This document shows, piece after piece, positions 38,003-51,135 of a stretch of 64,000 bases of DNA. Each line of letters starts with the position of its first letter. Position 1 is the first letter of the stretch. The notes beneath the pieces are model-generated. The model made no database searches and had not been told where the DNA came from. It saw only the letters and a list, made by a program, of their open reading frames with translations. The position numbers were made by a program, and so were the translations under genes. The DNA is from Stomoxys calcitrans (lineage: Eukaryota; Arthropoda; Insecta; Diptera; Muscidae). Location of the stretch: positions 59,004,561-59,068,560 of the forward strand of contig NC_081552.1 in the NCBI RefSeq assembly GCF_963082655.1, read 5' to 3'.

Positions 38003-39482
38003 TTTTTATACCCTCCACCATAAGATGGGGGTATACTAATTTCGTCATTCTGTTTGTAACTACTCGAAATATTCGTCTGAGACCCCATAAAGTATATATA
38101 TTCTTGATCGTCGCGACATTTTGTGTCGATCTAGCCATGTCCGTCCGTCTGTCTGTCCGTCCGTCCGTCTGCCTGTCGAAAGCACGCTAACTTCCAAAGG
38201 AGTAAAGCTAGCCGCTTGAAATTTTGCACAAATACTTCTTATTAGTGTAGGTCGGTTGGTATTGTAAATGGGCCATATCGGTCCATGTTTTGATATAGCT
38301 GCCATATAAACCGATCTAGGGTCTTGACTTCTTGAGCCTCTAGAGTGCGCAATTCTTATCCGATCAGAATGAAATTTTGCACGACGTGTTTTGTTATGAT
38401 ATCCAACAACTGTGCCAAGTATGGTTCAAATCGGTATATAACCTGATATAGCTGCCATATAAACCGATCTAGGGTCTTGACTTCTTGAGCCTCTAGAGTG
38501 CGCAATTCTTATCCGATCAGAATGAAATTTTGCACGACGTGTTTTGTTATGATATCCAACAACTGTGCCAAGTATGGTTCAAATCGGTCCATAACTTGAT
38601 ATAGCTGCCATATAAATTGATCTTGGGTCTTGACTTCTTGAGCCTCTAGAGGGCGCAATTCTTATCCGATTGGAATGAAATTTTGCACGACGTGTTTTGT
38701 TATGATACCCAACAACTGTGCCATGTATGGTTTAAATCGGTTCATAACCTGATATAGCTGCCATATAAACCGATCTTGGGTCTTGACTTCTTGAGGCTCT
38801 AGAGGGCACAATTCTTATCCGATTTTTGCACGAAGTATTTCGTCATGATATCCAACAACTGTGCTAAGTATGGTTGAAATCGGTCCATAACCTGATATAG
38901 CTGTCATATAAACCGATCTGGGGATTTGACTTCTTGAGCTTCTAGAGGGCGCAATTCCTATCCGATTTGGCTGAAATTTTGCATGACGTATTTTATTTTT
39001 ACTTTCAACAACTGTGTTAAATAAGGTTCAAATCGGTTCATAACCTGATATAGCTGCCATATAAACCGATCTGGGATCTTGACTTCTTAATCCCTAGAAG
39101 TCGCAATTATTATCCGATATGCCTGAAATTTTGTACGATGGATCCTCTCATGACCATCAACAAACGTGTTTATTATGGTCTGAATCGGTCTATAGCCCGA
39201 TACAGATCCCATATAAATCGTTCTGTCTATTTTACTTCGTGAGCCCCAATGGGCGCAATTCTTATACGAATTGGCTGAAATTTTACACAGGTCTCCAACA
39301 TATAATTTAATTGTGGTCCGAACCGGACCATATCTTGATATCGTTTTAATAGCAGAGCAACTCTTTTCTTATATCCTTTTTTGCCTAAGAAGAGATGCCG
39401 GGAAAAGAACTCGACAAATGCGATCCATGGTGGAGGGTATATAAGATTCGGCCCGGCCGAACTTAGCACGCTTTTACTTGTT
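38003..39482 (+). mobile_element. Complete family A element
   Basis: A head in the T-run at 38003, (GTCY)n at about 38137-38178, six to seven units, and a single tail with hairpin TTCGGCCCGGCCGAA near 39448-39462, ending at 39482. Length 1,480 bp. Unassigned sequence lies on both sides, so this copy is suitable for reading the target site. Confidence 0.85.
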
Positions 39483-40001
39483 AAACATTGTTTTAATAAT
39501 TTCAACAATTTTGGTTGATGTTATACGAGGGTTGTTGCTTGCCATATTAATCACTTTGCGCTAACGAATAATTTTTTTGGACGCCCAAGCCGAGGCTTTG
39601 AAGTTATAATGCCGAAGAATATGTTCTTCCAACTATTTCATCAATATTTCTAAAGCTTTGTCATTCTTTCCACAATTTAATAATTATTTTTCTTTCAGAT
39701 ATGCATATTTCCTTTCCTTTAGTTTCCATGCTTCCAAATTTATAAATTTAAAAAAAAACACATGTAACTATCACTTGTTATGATAATGATATGAAACTGA
39801 TTAAAAATAAGAACAAGCATCATAAAAAGTAACGGTACTTTCGAAGTAAACAAAGCGAACGCAGACTTTTTGGTTGTCATACTTATGAGACAAAAGTACC
39901 GTTAGAACAAAAAAGCAAACATGTATTTTTGTTTTTGTTTTTGTTTTCTAATTTAAGAAACATAAAGAAACAACATAAACAACAAAACTTAACTTTATTT
40001 A
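39483..40001. other. Unassigned, non-repeat sequence
   Basis: About 520 bp of A/T-rich sequence unlike families A, B, C or E; no open frame of note, no RNA gene and no splice-bounded exon recognised. It is probably host intergenic or intronic DNA, or an old unrecognised repeat. Confidence 0.4.
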
Positions 40002-41154
40002 TTTTTATACCCTCCACCATAAGATGGGGAGTATACTAATTTCGTCATTCTGATTGTAACTACTCGAAATATTCGCCTGAGACCCCATAAAGTATATATA
40101 TTCTTGATCGTCGTGAAATTTTATGTCGATCTAGCCATGTCCGTCCGTCCGTCCGTCCGTCCGTCCGTCTGTCCGTCTGTTGAAAGCACGCTAACTTCCG
40201 AAGGAGTAAAGCTAGCCGCTTGAAATTTGCACAAATACTTCTTATTAGTGTAGGTCGGTTGGTATTGTAAATGGGCCATATCGGTCCATGTTTTGATATA
40301 GCTGCCATATAAACCGATCTTGGGTCTTGAATTCTTGAGCCTCTAGAGTGCGCAATTCTTATCCGATAGAAATGAAATTTTGCACGACGTGTTTTGTTAT
40401 TATATCCAACAACTGTGCCAAGTATGGTTCAAATCGGTCCATAACCTGATATAGCTGCCATATAAACCGATCTTGGGTCTTGACTTCCTGAGCCTCTAGA
40501 GTGCGCAATTCTTATTCGATTGGAATGAAATTTCGCACGACGTGTTTTGTTACGATATCCAACAACTGTGCCAAGTATGGTCCAAGTCGGTTCTTAACCT
40601 GATATAGCTGCCATATAAACCGATCTTGGGTCTTGACTTCTTGAGCCTCTAGAGTGCGCAATTCTTATCCGATTGGGATGAAATTTTGCACGACGTGTTT
40701 TGTTATGATATTCAACAACTGTGCCAAGTATGGTTCAAATCGGTTTATAACCTGATATAGCTGCCATATAAACCGATCTTAGGTCTTGACTTCCTGAGCC
40801 TCTAGAGTGCGCAATTCTTATCCGATTGGGATGCAATTTTGCACGACGTGTTTTGTTATGATATCCAACAACTGTGCCAAGTATTGTTCAAATCGGTCCA
40901 TAACCTTATATAGCTGTCATATAAACCGATCTTGGGTCGTGACTTCTTGAGCCTCTAGAGGGCGCAATTCTTATCCAATTTGAATGAATCTTGGCACGTA
41001 GTATTTTGTTATGATATCCAACAACTGTGCTAAGTATGGTTCAAATCGGTTCATAAACTGGTATAACTGTCATATAAACAGATCTGGGGACTTGACTTCT
41101 TGAGCTTCTGGAGGGCTCAATTTCTATCCGATTTGGCTGAAATTTCGCAAGACG
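40002..41154 (+). mobile_element. Family A module, head and array, no tail
   Basis: The head is at 40002 and (GTCY)n at about 40139-40180; about five units end at CGCAAGACG, where a second head begins. In uninterrupted copies that word is followed by TTTTTTATTGTTACTTTCAA, as at 42000. Confidence 0.8.
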
Positions 41155-42492
41155 TTTTTAATACTCTCCATCATAAGATGAGGGGTATACTAATTTCGTC
41201 ATTCTGATTGTAACTACTCGAAATATTCGCCTGAGACCCCATAAAGTATATATATTCTTGATCGTCGTGAAATTTTATGTCGATCTAGCCATGTCCGTCC
41301 GTCTGTCCGTCCATCCGTCCGTCTGTCTGTTGAAAGCACGCTAACTTCCGAAGGAGTAAAGCTAGCCGCTTGAAATTTTGCACAAATACTTCTTATTAGT
41401 GTAGGTCGGTTGGTATTGTAAATGGGCCATATCGGTGCATGTTTTGATATAGCTGCCATATAAACCGATCTTGGGTCTTGATTTCTTGAGCCTCTAGAGT
41501 GCGCAATTCTTATCCGATCAGAACGAAATTTTGCACGACGTGTTTTGTTATGATATCCAACAACTGTGCCAAGTATGGTTCAAATCGGTATATAACCTGA
41601 TATAGCTGCCATATAAACCGATCTTGGGTCTTGACTTCTTGAGCCTCTAGAGGGCGCAATTCTTATCCGATTGGAATGAAATTTTGCACGACGTGTTTTG
41701 TTATGATATCCAACAACTGTGCCAAGTATGGTTGAAATCGGTCTATAACCTGATATAGCTGCCATATAAACCGATCTTGGGTCTTGACTTCCTGAGCCTC
41801 TAGAGGGCGCAATTCTTATCCAATTTGAATGAATTTTGGCACGTAGTATTTTGTTATGATATCCAACAATTGTGCCAAATATGGTTCAAATCGGTTCATA
41901 ACCTGGTATGACTGTCATATAAACAGATCTGGGGACTTGACTTCTTGAGCTTCTGGAGGGCTCAATTTCTATCCGATTTGGCTGAAATTTCGCAAGACGT
42001 TTTTTATTGTTACTTTCAACAACTATGTCAAATAAAGTACAAGTCGGTTCATAACCTGATATAGCTGCCATATAAACCGATCTGGGATCTTGACTTCTTG
42101 AGCCTCTAGAGGTCCCAATTATTATCCGATTTGCCTGAAATTTTGTACGACGGATTCTCTCATGACCATTAACATACGTGTTTATTATGGCCTGAATTGG
42201 TCTATAGGCCGATACAGCTCCCATATAAATCGATCTTTCTATTTTACTTCTTGAGCCCACAAAGGGCGCAATTCTTATTCGAATTGGCTGACATTTTACA
42301 CAGGTCTCCAACATATAATTTAATTGTGGTCCAAACCGGACCATATCTTGATATCGCTCTAATAGCAGAGCAAATCTTTTCCTATATCCGTTTTTTTGCC
42401 TAAGAAAAGATGCCGGGAAAAGAACTCGACAATGCCATGGTGGAGGGTATATAAGATTCGGCCCGGCCGAACTTAGCACGCTTTTACTTGTT
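41155..42492 (+). mobile_element. Family A module, second head, with tail
   Basis: The head is a variant (TTTTTAATACTCTCCATCAT). The array includes the CGCAAGACG unit at about 41993-42001, also seen at the end of the previous module, then a tail missing a few bases near 42430 and ending at 42492. The 232-codon minus-strand frame at 41886-42584 spans array and tail and is not a gene. Confidence 0.8.
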
Positions 42493-42658
42493 TTATGTTG
42501 TTTTTTAATCATTAAAAAAGAAATTGTCAAATGAACGCAGACTTTATAGACTATGTGTATCATAAAGACATTGGGTGATTGCATTGCAGCTGCAAAAAAA
42601 AAAAAAAAAAAACATCAAATAGATAGACTCAACACATTACAATAGCAAGAGCAAAAAA
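42493..42658. other. Unassigned spacer with an A-run
   Basis: About 165 bp including an A-run at about 42594-42612. There is no recognised feature. A word near 42565 (GGTGATTGCATTGC) resembles the reverse complement of one at about 46700, so the intervening A blocks may have split one older sequence; this is weak. Confidence 0.35.
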
Positions 42659-45600
42659 AACAAGTAAAAGCATGCTAAGTTCGGCCGGGCCGAATCTTAT
42701 ATACCCTCCACCATGGATCGCATTTGTCGAGTTCTTTTCCCGGCATCTCTTTTTAGGCAAAACAAGTAAAAGCGTGCTAAGTTCGGCCTGGCCCAATCTT
42801 ATATACCCTCCACCATGGAGCGCATTTGTCAGTTTTTTTCCCGGCATCCTTCTTAGGCAAAAAAAAGTAAAAGCGTGCTAAATTCGGCCGGGCCGAATCT
42901 TATATACCCTCCACCATGGATCGCATTTGTCGAGTTCTTTTCCCGGCATCTCTTCTTAGGCAAAAAAGGATATAAAAAAAGAGTTGCTCTGCTATTAAAA
43001 CGATATCAAGATATGGTCCGGTTCGGATCACAATTATATTATATGTTGGAGACCTGTGTAAAATTTCAGCCAATTCGTATAAGAATTGCGCCCATTGGGG
43101 CTCACGAAGTAAAATAGAGAGAACGATTTATATGGGATATGTATCGGGCTATAGACCGATCCAGACCATAATAAACACGTTTGTTGATGGTCATGAGGGG
43201 ATCCATCGTACAAAATTTCAGGCATATCGGATAATAATTGCGACCTCTAGGGGTCAAGAAGTCAAGATCCCAGATCGGTTTATATGGCAGCTATATCAGG
43301 TTATGAACCGATTTGAACCTTATTTGACACAGATGTTGAAAGTAAAAATAAAATACGTCATGCAAAATGTCAGCCAAATCGGATAGGAATTGCGCCCTCT
43401 AGAAGCTCAAGAAGTCAAATCCCAAGATCTGTTTATATGACAGCTATATCAGGTTATAGACCGATTTCAACCATACTTGGCACAGTTGTTGAATATCATA
43501 ACAAAATACCTCGTGCAAAAATTCATTCAAATCGGATAAGAATTGTGCCCTCTAGAGGCTCAAGAAGTCAAAACCCAAGATCAATTTATATGGCAGCTAT
43601 ATCAGGTTATAGACCGATTTCAACCATACTTGGCACAGTTGTTGAATATCATAACGAAATACCTCGTGCAAAAATTCATTCAAATCGGATAAGAATTGTG
43701 CCCTCTAGAGGCTCAAGAAGTCAAGACCCAAGATCGGTTTATATGGCAGCTATATCAGGTTATGAACCGATTTGAACCTTATTTGACACAGATGTTGAAA
43801 GTAAAAATAAAATACGCCATGCAAAATTTCAGCCAAATCGGATAAGAATTGTGCCCTCTAGAGGCTCAAGAAGTCAAGACCCAAGATCGGTTTATATGGC
43901 AGCTATATCAAAACATGGACCGATATGGCCCATTTACAATACCAACCTACCTACAATAATAAGAAGTATTTGTGCAAAATTTCAAGCGGCTAGCTTTACT
44001 CCTTAGGAAGTTAGCGTGCTTTCGACAGACAGACGGACGGACGGACGGACCTGTATCGGGCTATAGACCGATTCAGACCATAATAAACACGTATGTTGAT
44101 GGTCATGAGAGAATCCGTCGTACAAAATTTCATGCAAATCGGATAAGAATTGCGCTCTCTAGAGGCCCAAGAAGTCAAGACCCAAGATCGGTTTATATGG
44201 CAGCTACATCAGGTTATAGACCGATTTGACCCATACTTGGCACAGTTGTTGGATATCATAGCCAAACATGTGGTACAAAATTTCATTCTAATCGGATAAG
44301 AATTGTGCACTCTAAAGCCTCAAGAAGTCAAGACCCAAGATCTGTTTATATGACAGGTATACCAGGTAATGGCCCAAATTGAAACATACTTAGCACAGTT
44401 GTGAGAAGTTATACTAAAACACTATGTGCAAAATTTCAGTCTAGTCGGATGAGAATTGCGCCCTCTAGAGGCTCAAGAAGTCAAGACCCAATATCGGTTT
44501 ATATGGCAGCTATATCAGGTTATGGACCGATTTGAACCACACTTGGCACAGTTATTGGATATCAGAACAAAACACGTAGTGCAAAATTTCATTCCAATCG
44601 GATAAGAATTGCGCACTCTAGAGGCTCAGGAAGTCAAGACCCCAGATCGGTTTATATGGCAGCTGTATCAGGTTATGGACCGATGTAAAACATACTTGGT
44701 ACAGTTATTGGATATCGTAGCAAAACACGTCGTGCAAACTTTCATCCAAATCGGAGAAGAATTGCGCACTCTAGAGGCTGAAGAAGTCAAGACTCAATAT
44801 CGGTTTATATGGCAGGTATATCAGGTTATGGACCGATTTGAACAATACTTGTCACAGTTGTTGGATATCATAACAAAACACTTGGTGCAAAATTTCATCC
44901 CAATTGGGTAAGAATTGCGCACTCTAGAGGCTCAAGAAGTCAAGGCCCAAGATCGGTTTATATGACAGCTATATAAGGTTATGAACCGATTTGACCCATA
45001 CTTGGCACAGTTGTTGGATATCATAACAAAACACGTCGTGCAAAATTTCATTCCAATCGGAGAAGAATTGCGCACTCTAGAGGTTCAAGAATTCAAGACC
45101 CCAGATCGGTTTATATGGCAGCTATATCAGGTTATGGACCGATTTGAACCATACTTGGCACAGTTGTTGGATATCATAACAAAACATGTCGTGCAAAATT
45201 TCATTCCAATCGGATAAGAATTGCGCACTCTAGAGGCTCAGGAAGTCAAGACCCAAGATCGGTTTATATGGCAGCTATATCAGGTTATGTACCGATTTAT
45301 ACCATACTTAGCACAGTTGTTGGATATCATAACAAAACATGTCGTGCAAAATTTCATCCCAATCGGATAAGAATTGCGCACTCTAGAGGCTCAAGAAGTC
45401 AAGACCCAAGATCGGTTTATATGGCAGCTATATCAAAACATGGACCGATATGGCCCATTTACAATACCAACCGACATACAATAATAAGAAGTATTTGTGC
45501 AAAATTTCAAGCGGCTAGCTTTACTCCTTTGGAAGTTAGCGTGCTTTCGACAGTCAGACGGACGGACGGACGGACGGACAGACGGACGGACATGGCTAGA

Positions 45601-46646
45601 TCGAAATAAAATTTCACGACGATCAAGAATATATATACTTTATGGGGTCTCAGACGAATATTTCGAGTAGTTACAAACAGAATAACGAAATTAGTATACC
45701 CCCCATCTTATGGTGGAGGGTATAAAAAGGATATAAGAAAAGATTTGCTCTGCTATTAGAGCGATATCAAGATATGGTCCGGTTTGGACCACAATTAAAT
45801 TATATGTTGGAGACCTGTGTAAAATAACAGCCAATTCGAATAAGAATTGCGCCCTTTGTGGGCTCAAGAAGTGAAATAGAGAGATCGATTATATGGGAGC
45901 TGTATCGGGCTACGGACCGATTCAGACCATAATAAACACGTATGTTAATGGTCATGAGAGAATCCGTCGTACAAAATTTCAGTCAAATCGGATAATAATT
46001 GCGACCTCTAGTGGCTCAAGAAGTCAAGATCCCAAATCGGTTAATATGGCAGCTATATCAGGCATGAACCGATTTGAACCATATTTGGCACAGTTGTTGG
46101 ATATCATAACAAAATACTACGTGCCAAAATTCATTCAAATTGGATAAGAATTGCGCCCTCTAGAGGCTCAAGAAGTCAAGACCCAAGATCGGTTTATATG
46201 ACAGCTATATAAGGTTATGGACCGATTTGAACAATACTTAGCACAGTTATTGGATATCGTAACAAAACACGTCGTGCAAAATTTCATTCCAATCGGATAA
46301 GAATTACGCACTCTTGATGCTCAAGAAGTCAAAACCCCAGATCGGTGTATATGGCAGCTATATCAGGTTATGGACCGATATGGCCCATTTACAATACCAA
46401 CCGACCTACACTAATAAGAAGTATTTGTGCAAAATTTCAAGCGGCTAGCTTTACTCCTTCGGAAGTTAGCGTGCTTTCGACAGACAGACGGACGGACGGA
46501 CGGACGGACATGGCTAGATCGACATAAAATTTCACGACGATCAAGAATATATATACTTTATGGGGTCTCAGACGAATATTTCGAGTAGTTACAATCAGAA
46601 TGACGAAATTAGTATACCCTCCAACTTATGGTGGAGGGTATAAAAA
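42659..46646 (-). mobile_element. Outer family A element, split by a nested A
   Basis: The outer element consists of its tail at 42659-42760 (ending TTTTTAGGCAAAA) and its remainder at 45729-46646, which resumes with GGATATAAGAAAAGATTTGC. In intact copies these are contiguous across an A-run (TTAGGCAAAAAAGGATATAA). The outer copy has about four units, a (GTCY)n tract near 46482-46508 and a head ending at 46646. Confidence 0.85.
42761..45728 (-). mobile_element. Family A element with double tail, nested
   Basis: This 2,968-bp insertion begins with the variant outer tail (42761-42864, CCTGGCCCAATCTTATAT), then a standard tail from 42865, a long array and a head ending GGTATAAAAA at 45728. An internal head fragment is fused to array sequence at about 44050: the GGAC microsatellite runs directly into CTGTATCGGGCTATAGACC. 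Because the flanks rejoin as one A element, the double tail is part of the mobilised unit. Confidence 0.85.
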
Positions 46647-48295
46647 CAGTTGGCTCTTTATAGCAAGAGAAATGAATGTATAAATCAATGCAATCGCCCA
46701 CGCATTATGTAATCTCTGTACATAAGAGCAGCGAAGCAAAACAAAATTGATAAACAAATAAAATAAAGAGTTTTATTTTGTGGTTTTTGCTTACCCCCTT
46801 ACTCCGGTCATAATGAAGGCCTCCAAACACAAACTGGATCAGGTGATGTTTTCTCTTCTTAGTGAGAGACTTGTAGAAAGCTAGCTGTGGGAGTAGAAAT
46901 TATGCTACTACTAGAACTTCATTCATAATTTTTTTGATAGTAAAATTTAAAAGATTTTATGATTAAATCTTACAGGTATCCATGAATACATGTGGGGGAA
47001 GTATACCCTACCAAAACATTTGGTTACCTCTACAAATTGATATAAATAGGAATTTAAAATGTGATTAAAAATTTATTAAAATTTGATTAAAATAGACAAA
47101 GAAAATTCAAATCTTGGTTTCATTCGAATGCACTGTGATGTTACAATTGTCTCATGATGGTTCAGTTTAAAGCATTTTTAGCACAACTTCTTTAGTCAAT
47201 TAATAAGAGCTTTGTGGTCAAAACCCCATATCTCTCTTTAAATGCGAGCAAATTGTATGAAGCGATTTTGTTAAAGTAAAGATAAAATTTTCACATACAA
47301 ATTAATTAAATCAACAAAATCTTAATTAAGCTCAACCACTTTGGGTTGGTTTTGCACAAAGGGGGCGCTTTTGTTGGTACTCGACTATCTGATTGGTTCA
47401 CTGGAACATCTAGGCTGTCAGTAGGCTTTGGAAGGCACCTCTGGACATATTAAGGGGTCACTACAGCAATAAGCTGCTATCAGGGTGTAATGTCCCCAGC
47501 CTTCAATTACAGGGACGAGGGTCTGCCAAGTTGGAGCGGATTCCAAGAAAATCTTGCCAGGAGAGGAAACGGGAAACGGTGCAAACGAATAGGTTCAATT
47601 GGGTCACTTCCTCTAGGAAACGCTCAATAAATCGCCCTCTGTCTCTGCAACATCTGGCGGTATCTTCACAAAAATCCAGCGTTTGAAAGACGTGTACTTT
47701 CCGATATAAAATGTACCACGTTTTGCCTGTCAATCGAAGGTTTTTATTCTCATTAAAATTAATGAAAAAACATTAATGGACTTCATGATAAAACTCACCT
47801 CTGGAAATTTTATTTCTAAATATAAACCGATGGTTAGGAAAAATTTAAATTATCTCCAAAGAAATCTCAAATCGTTTCACTTCGAAGGCTAGAACAGAAG
47901 GAAGTTCCCATTTTCAGCTAGGGATATTCCTACCTAATATTGGCGTAGGATGCAATAGGTAGAAAACAAAATGTCAAATCTGCTAGACTGTTGTCAAAAT
48001 GCAGAAATCGATATTTTGTTAACAATTTTGGTACGATTCTTCATATAATTCCTTCATAGCCGAAATATTAAATTACACTGCCGTCTTAGAAAACATTGCC
48101 CCCTTAATACGATAAACGTCATTATTTTGTCTTATCTAAACAAAATTCTTTATAATTATTCAATTATCAAAATCGAAATTGGTAATGCAATCTCAACAAG
48201 AACTTCACCACTATGTGTACTGTACAAACCAGTTGAATGACATCAAAGCGAGTCAAACGGATTGACAGTGATCAAAACAGAATAAAACAAGTAAA
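46647..48295. other. 1.65 kb of unassigned, non-repeat sequence
   Basis: This is the longest stretch unlike families A, B, C or E outside the LTR element. It is A/T-rich at first, with a denser segment at 47340-47720. A 76-codon minus-strand frame (47503-47733) and a plus-strand frame across the same segment have no domain I recognise. AATAAA-type words near 46770 are not enough to call a transcript end. It could be host intergenic DNA, an intron, or an old element. Confidence 0.4.
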
Positions 48296-51127
48296 AGCGT
48301 GCTAAGTTCGGCCTGGCCCAATCTTATATACCCTCCACCATGGAGCGCATTTGTCAGTTCTTTTCCCGGCATCCTTCTTAGGCAAAAAAAAGTAAAAGCG
48401 TGCTAAGTTCGGCCGGGCCGAATCTTATATACCCTCCACCATGGATCGCATTTGTCGAGTTCTTTTCCCGACATCTCTTCTTAGGCAAAAAAGGATATAA
48501 GAAAAGAGTTGCTCTGCTATTAAAACGATATCAAGATATGGTCCGGTTCGGATCACAATTATATTATATGTTGGAGACCTGTGTAAAATTTCAGCCAATT
48601 CGTATAAGAATTGCGCCCATTGGGGCTCACGAAGTAAAATAGAGAGAACGATTTATATGGGATCTGTATCGGGCTATAGACCGATTCAGACCATAATAAA
48701 CACGTTTGTTGATGGTCATGAGAGGATCCGTCGTACAAAATTTCAGGCATATCGGATAATAATTGCGACCTCTAGGGGTCAAAAAGTCAAGATCCCAGAT
48801 CGGTTTATATGGCAGCTATATCAGGTTATGAACCGATTTGAACCTAATTTGACACAGTTGTTGAAAGTAAAAATAAAATACGTCATGCAAAATTTCAGCC
48901 AAATCGGATAGGAATTGCGCCCTCTAGAAGCTCAAGAAGTCAAATACCAAGATCTGTTTATATGGCAGCTATATCAGGTTATGGACCGATTTCAACCATA
49001 CTTGGCACAGTTGTTGAATATCATAACGAAATACTACGTGCAAAAATTCATTCAAATCGGATAAGAATTGTGCCCTCTAGAGGCTCAAGAAGTCAAGACC
49101 CAAGACCGGTTTATATGGCAGCTATATCAGGTTATAGACCGATTTAAACCATACTTGGCATAGTTGTTGGGTATCATAACAAAACACGTCGTGCGAAATT
49201 CCATTCCATTCAGATAAGAATTGCGCCCTCTAGAGGCTCAAGAAGTCAAGACCCAAGATCAATTTATATGGCAGCTATATCAGATTATGAACCGATTTAA
49301 ACCATACTTGGCACAGTTGTTGGATATAATAACAAAACACGTCGTGCAAAATTTCATTTCAATCGGATAAGAATTGCGCACTCTAGAGGCTCAAGAAGTC
49401 AAGACCCAAGATCGGTTTATATGGCAGCTATATCCGGTTATGGACCGATTTGAACCATACTTGGCACAGTTGTTGGATATCACAACAAAACACGTCGTGC
49501 AAAATTTCATTTCAATCGGATAAGAATTGCGCACTCTAGAGGCTCAAGAAGTCAAGACCCAAGATCGGTTTATATGGCAGCTATATCAAAACATGGACCG
49601 ATATGGCCCATTTACAATACCAACCGACCTACACTAATAAGAAGTATTTGTGCAAAATTTCAAGCGGCTAGCTTTACTCCTTGGGAAGTTAGCGTGCTTT
49701 CGACAGACAGACGGACGGACGACGGACGGACCTGTATCGGGCTATATACCGATTTAGACCATAATAAACACGTATGTTGATGGTCATGAGAGGATCCGTC
49801 GTACAAAATTTCATGCAAATCGGATAAGAATTGCGCTCTCTAGAGGCCCAAGAAGTCAAGACCCAAGATCGGTTTATATGGCAGCTACATCGGGTTATGG
49901 ACCGATTTGACCCATACTTGGCACAGTTGTTGGATATCATAACCAAACACGTGGTGCAAAATTTCATTCTAATCGGATAAGAATTGTGCACTCTAGAGCC
50001 TCAAGAAGTCAAGACCCAAGATCGGTTTATATGACAGGTATACCAGGTAATGGCCCGAATTGAACCATACTTAGCACAGTTGTGAGAAGTTATACTCAAA
50101 CACTATGTGCAAAATTTCAGTCTAGTCGGATGAGAATTGCGCCCTCTAGAGGCTCAAGAAGTCAAGACCCAATATCGGTTTATATGGCAGCTATATCAGG
50201 TTATAGACCGATTTGAACCACACTTGGCACAGTTATTGGATATCAGAACAAAACACGTCGTGCAAAATTTCATTCCAATCGGATAATAATTGCGCACTCT
50301 AGAGGCTCAAGAAGTCAAGACCCCAGATCGGTTTATATGGCAGCTGTATCAGGTTATGGACCGATGTAAAACATACTTGGTACAGTTATTGGATATCGTA
50401 GCAAAACACGTCGTACAAAATTTCATTCAAATCGGAGAAGAATTGCGCACTCTAGAGGCTCAAGAAGTCAAGGCCCAAGATCGGTTTATATGACAGCTAT
50501 ATAAGGTTATGAACCGATTTGACCCATACTTGGCACAGTTGTTGGATATCATAACAAAACATGTCGTGCAAAATTTCATTCCAATCGGATAGGAATTGCG
50601 CACTCTAGAGGTTCAAGAAGTCAAGACCCCAGATCGGTTTATATGGCAGCTATATCAGGTTATGGACCGATTTGAACCATACTTGGCACAGTTGTTGAAT
50701 ATCATAACAAAACATGTCGTGCAAAATTTCATCCCAATCGGATAAGAATTGCGCACTCTAGAGGCTCAAGAAGTCAAGACCCAAGATCGGTTTATAAGGC
50801 GCTATATCAGGTTATGGACCGATATGGCCCATTTACAATACCAACCGACCTACACTAATAAGAAGTATTTGTGCAAAATTTTAAGCGGCTAGCTTTACTC
50901 CTTTGGAAGTTAGCGTGCTTTCGACAGACAGACGGACGGACGGACGGACGGACAGACAGACAGACGGACGGACGGACAGACGGACGGACATGGCTAGATC
51001 GACATAAAATTTCACGACGATCAAGAATATATATACTTTATGGGTCTCAGACGAATATTTCGAGTAGTTACAAACAGAATGACGAAATTAGTATACCCCC
51101 CATCTTATGGTGGAGGGTATAATAAAA
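48296..51127 (-). mobile_element. Family A element with double tail, third copy
   Basis: It has the same layout as 42761-45728: variant tail (48296-48388), standard tail, long array, internal head fragment fused at about 49731 to CCTGTATCGGGCTATATACC, and a terminal head with a long mixed GGAC/AGAC tract (about 50930-50990), ending at TGGAGGGTATAATAAAAA. It shares the internal fusion with the nested copy but not with the 32082 copy. Confidence 0.85.
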
Positions 51128-51135
51128 ACATTGTC

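Noticed and set aside
41886..42584. 232-codon minus-strand open frame
   Set aside because: It spans a family A array and tail, including the hairpin region; no domain, and the same sequence carries stops in sister copies.
46760..46800. Transcript end of a host gene or LTR (AATAAA words and T/G-rich sequence)
   Set aside because: No upstream coding exon, no matching second LTR and no primer site could be identified.
47503..47733. 76-codon minus-strand open frame in unassigned DNA
   Set aside because: No recognisable domain, no splice context, and length expected by chance.
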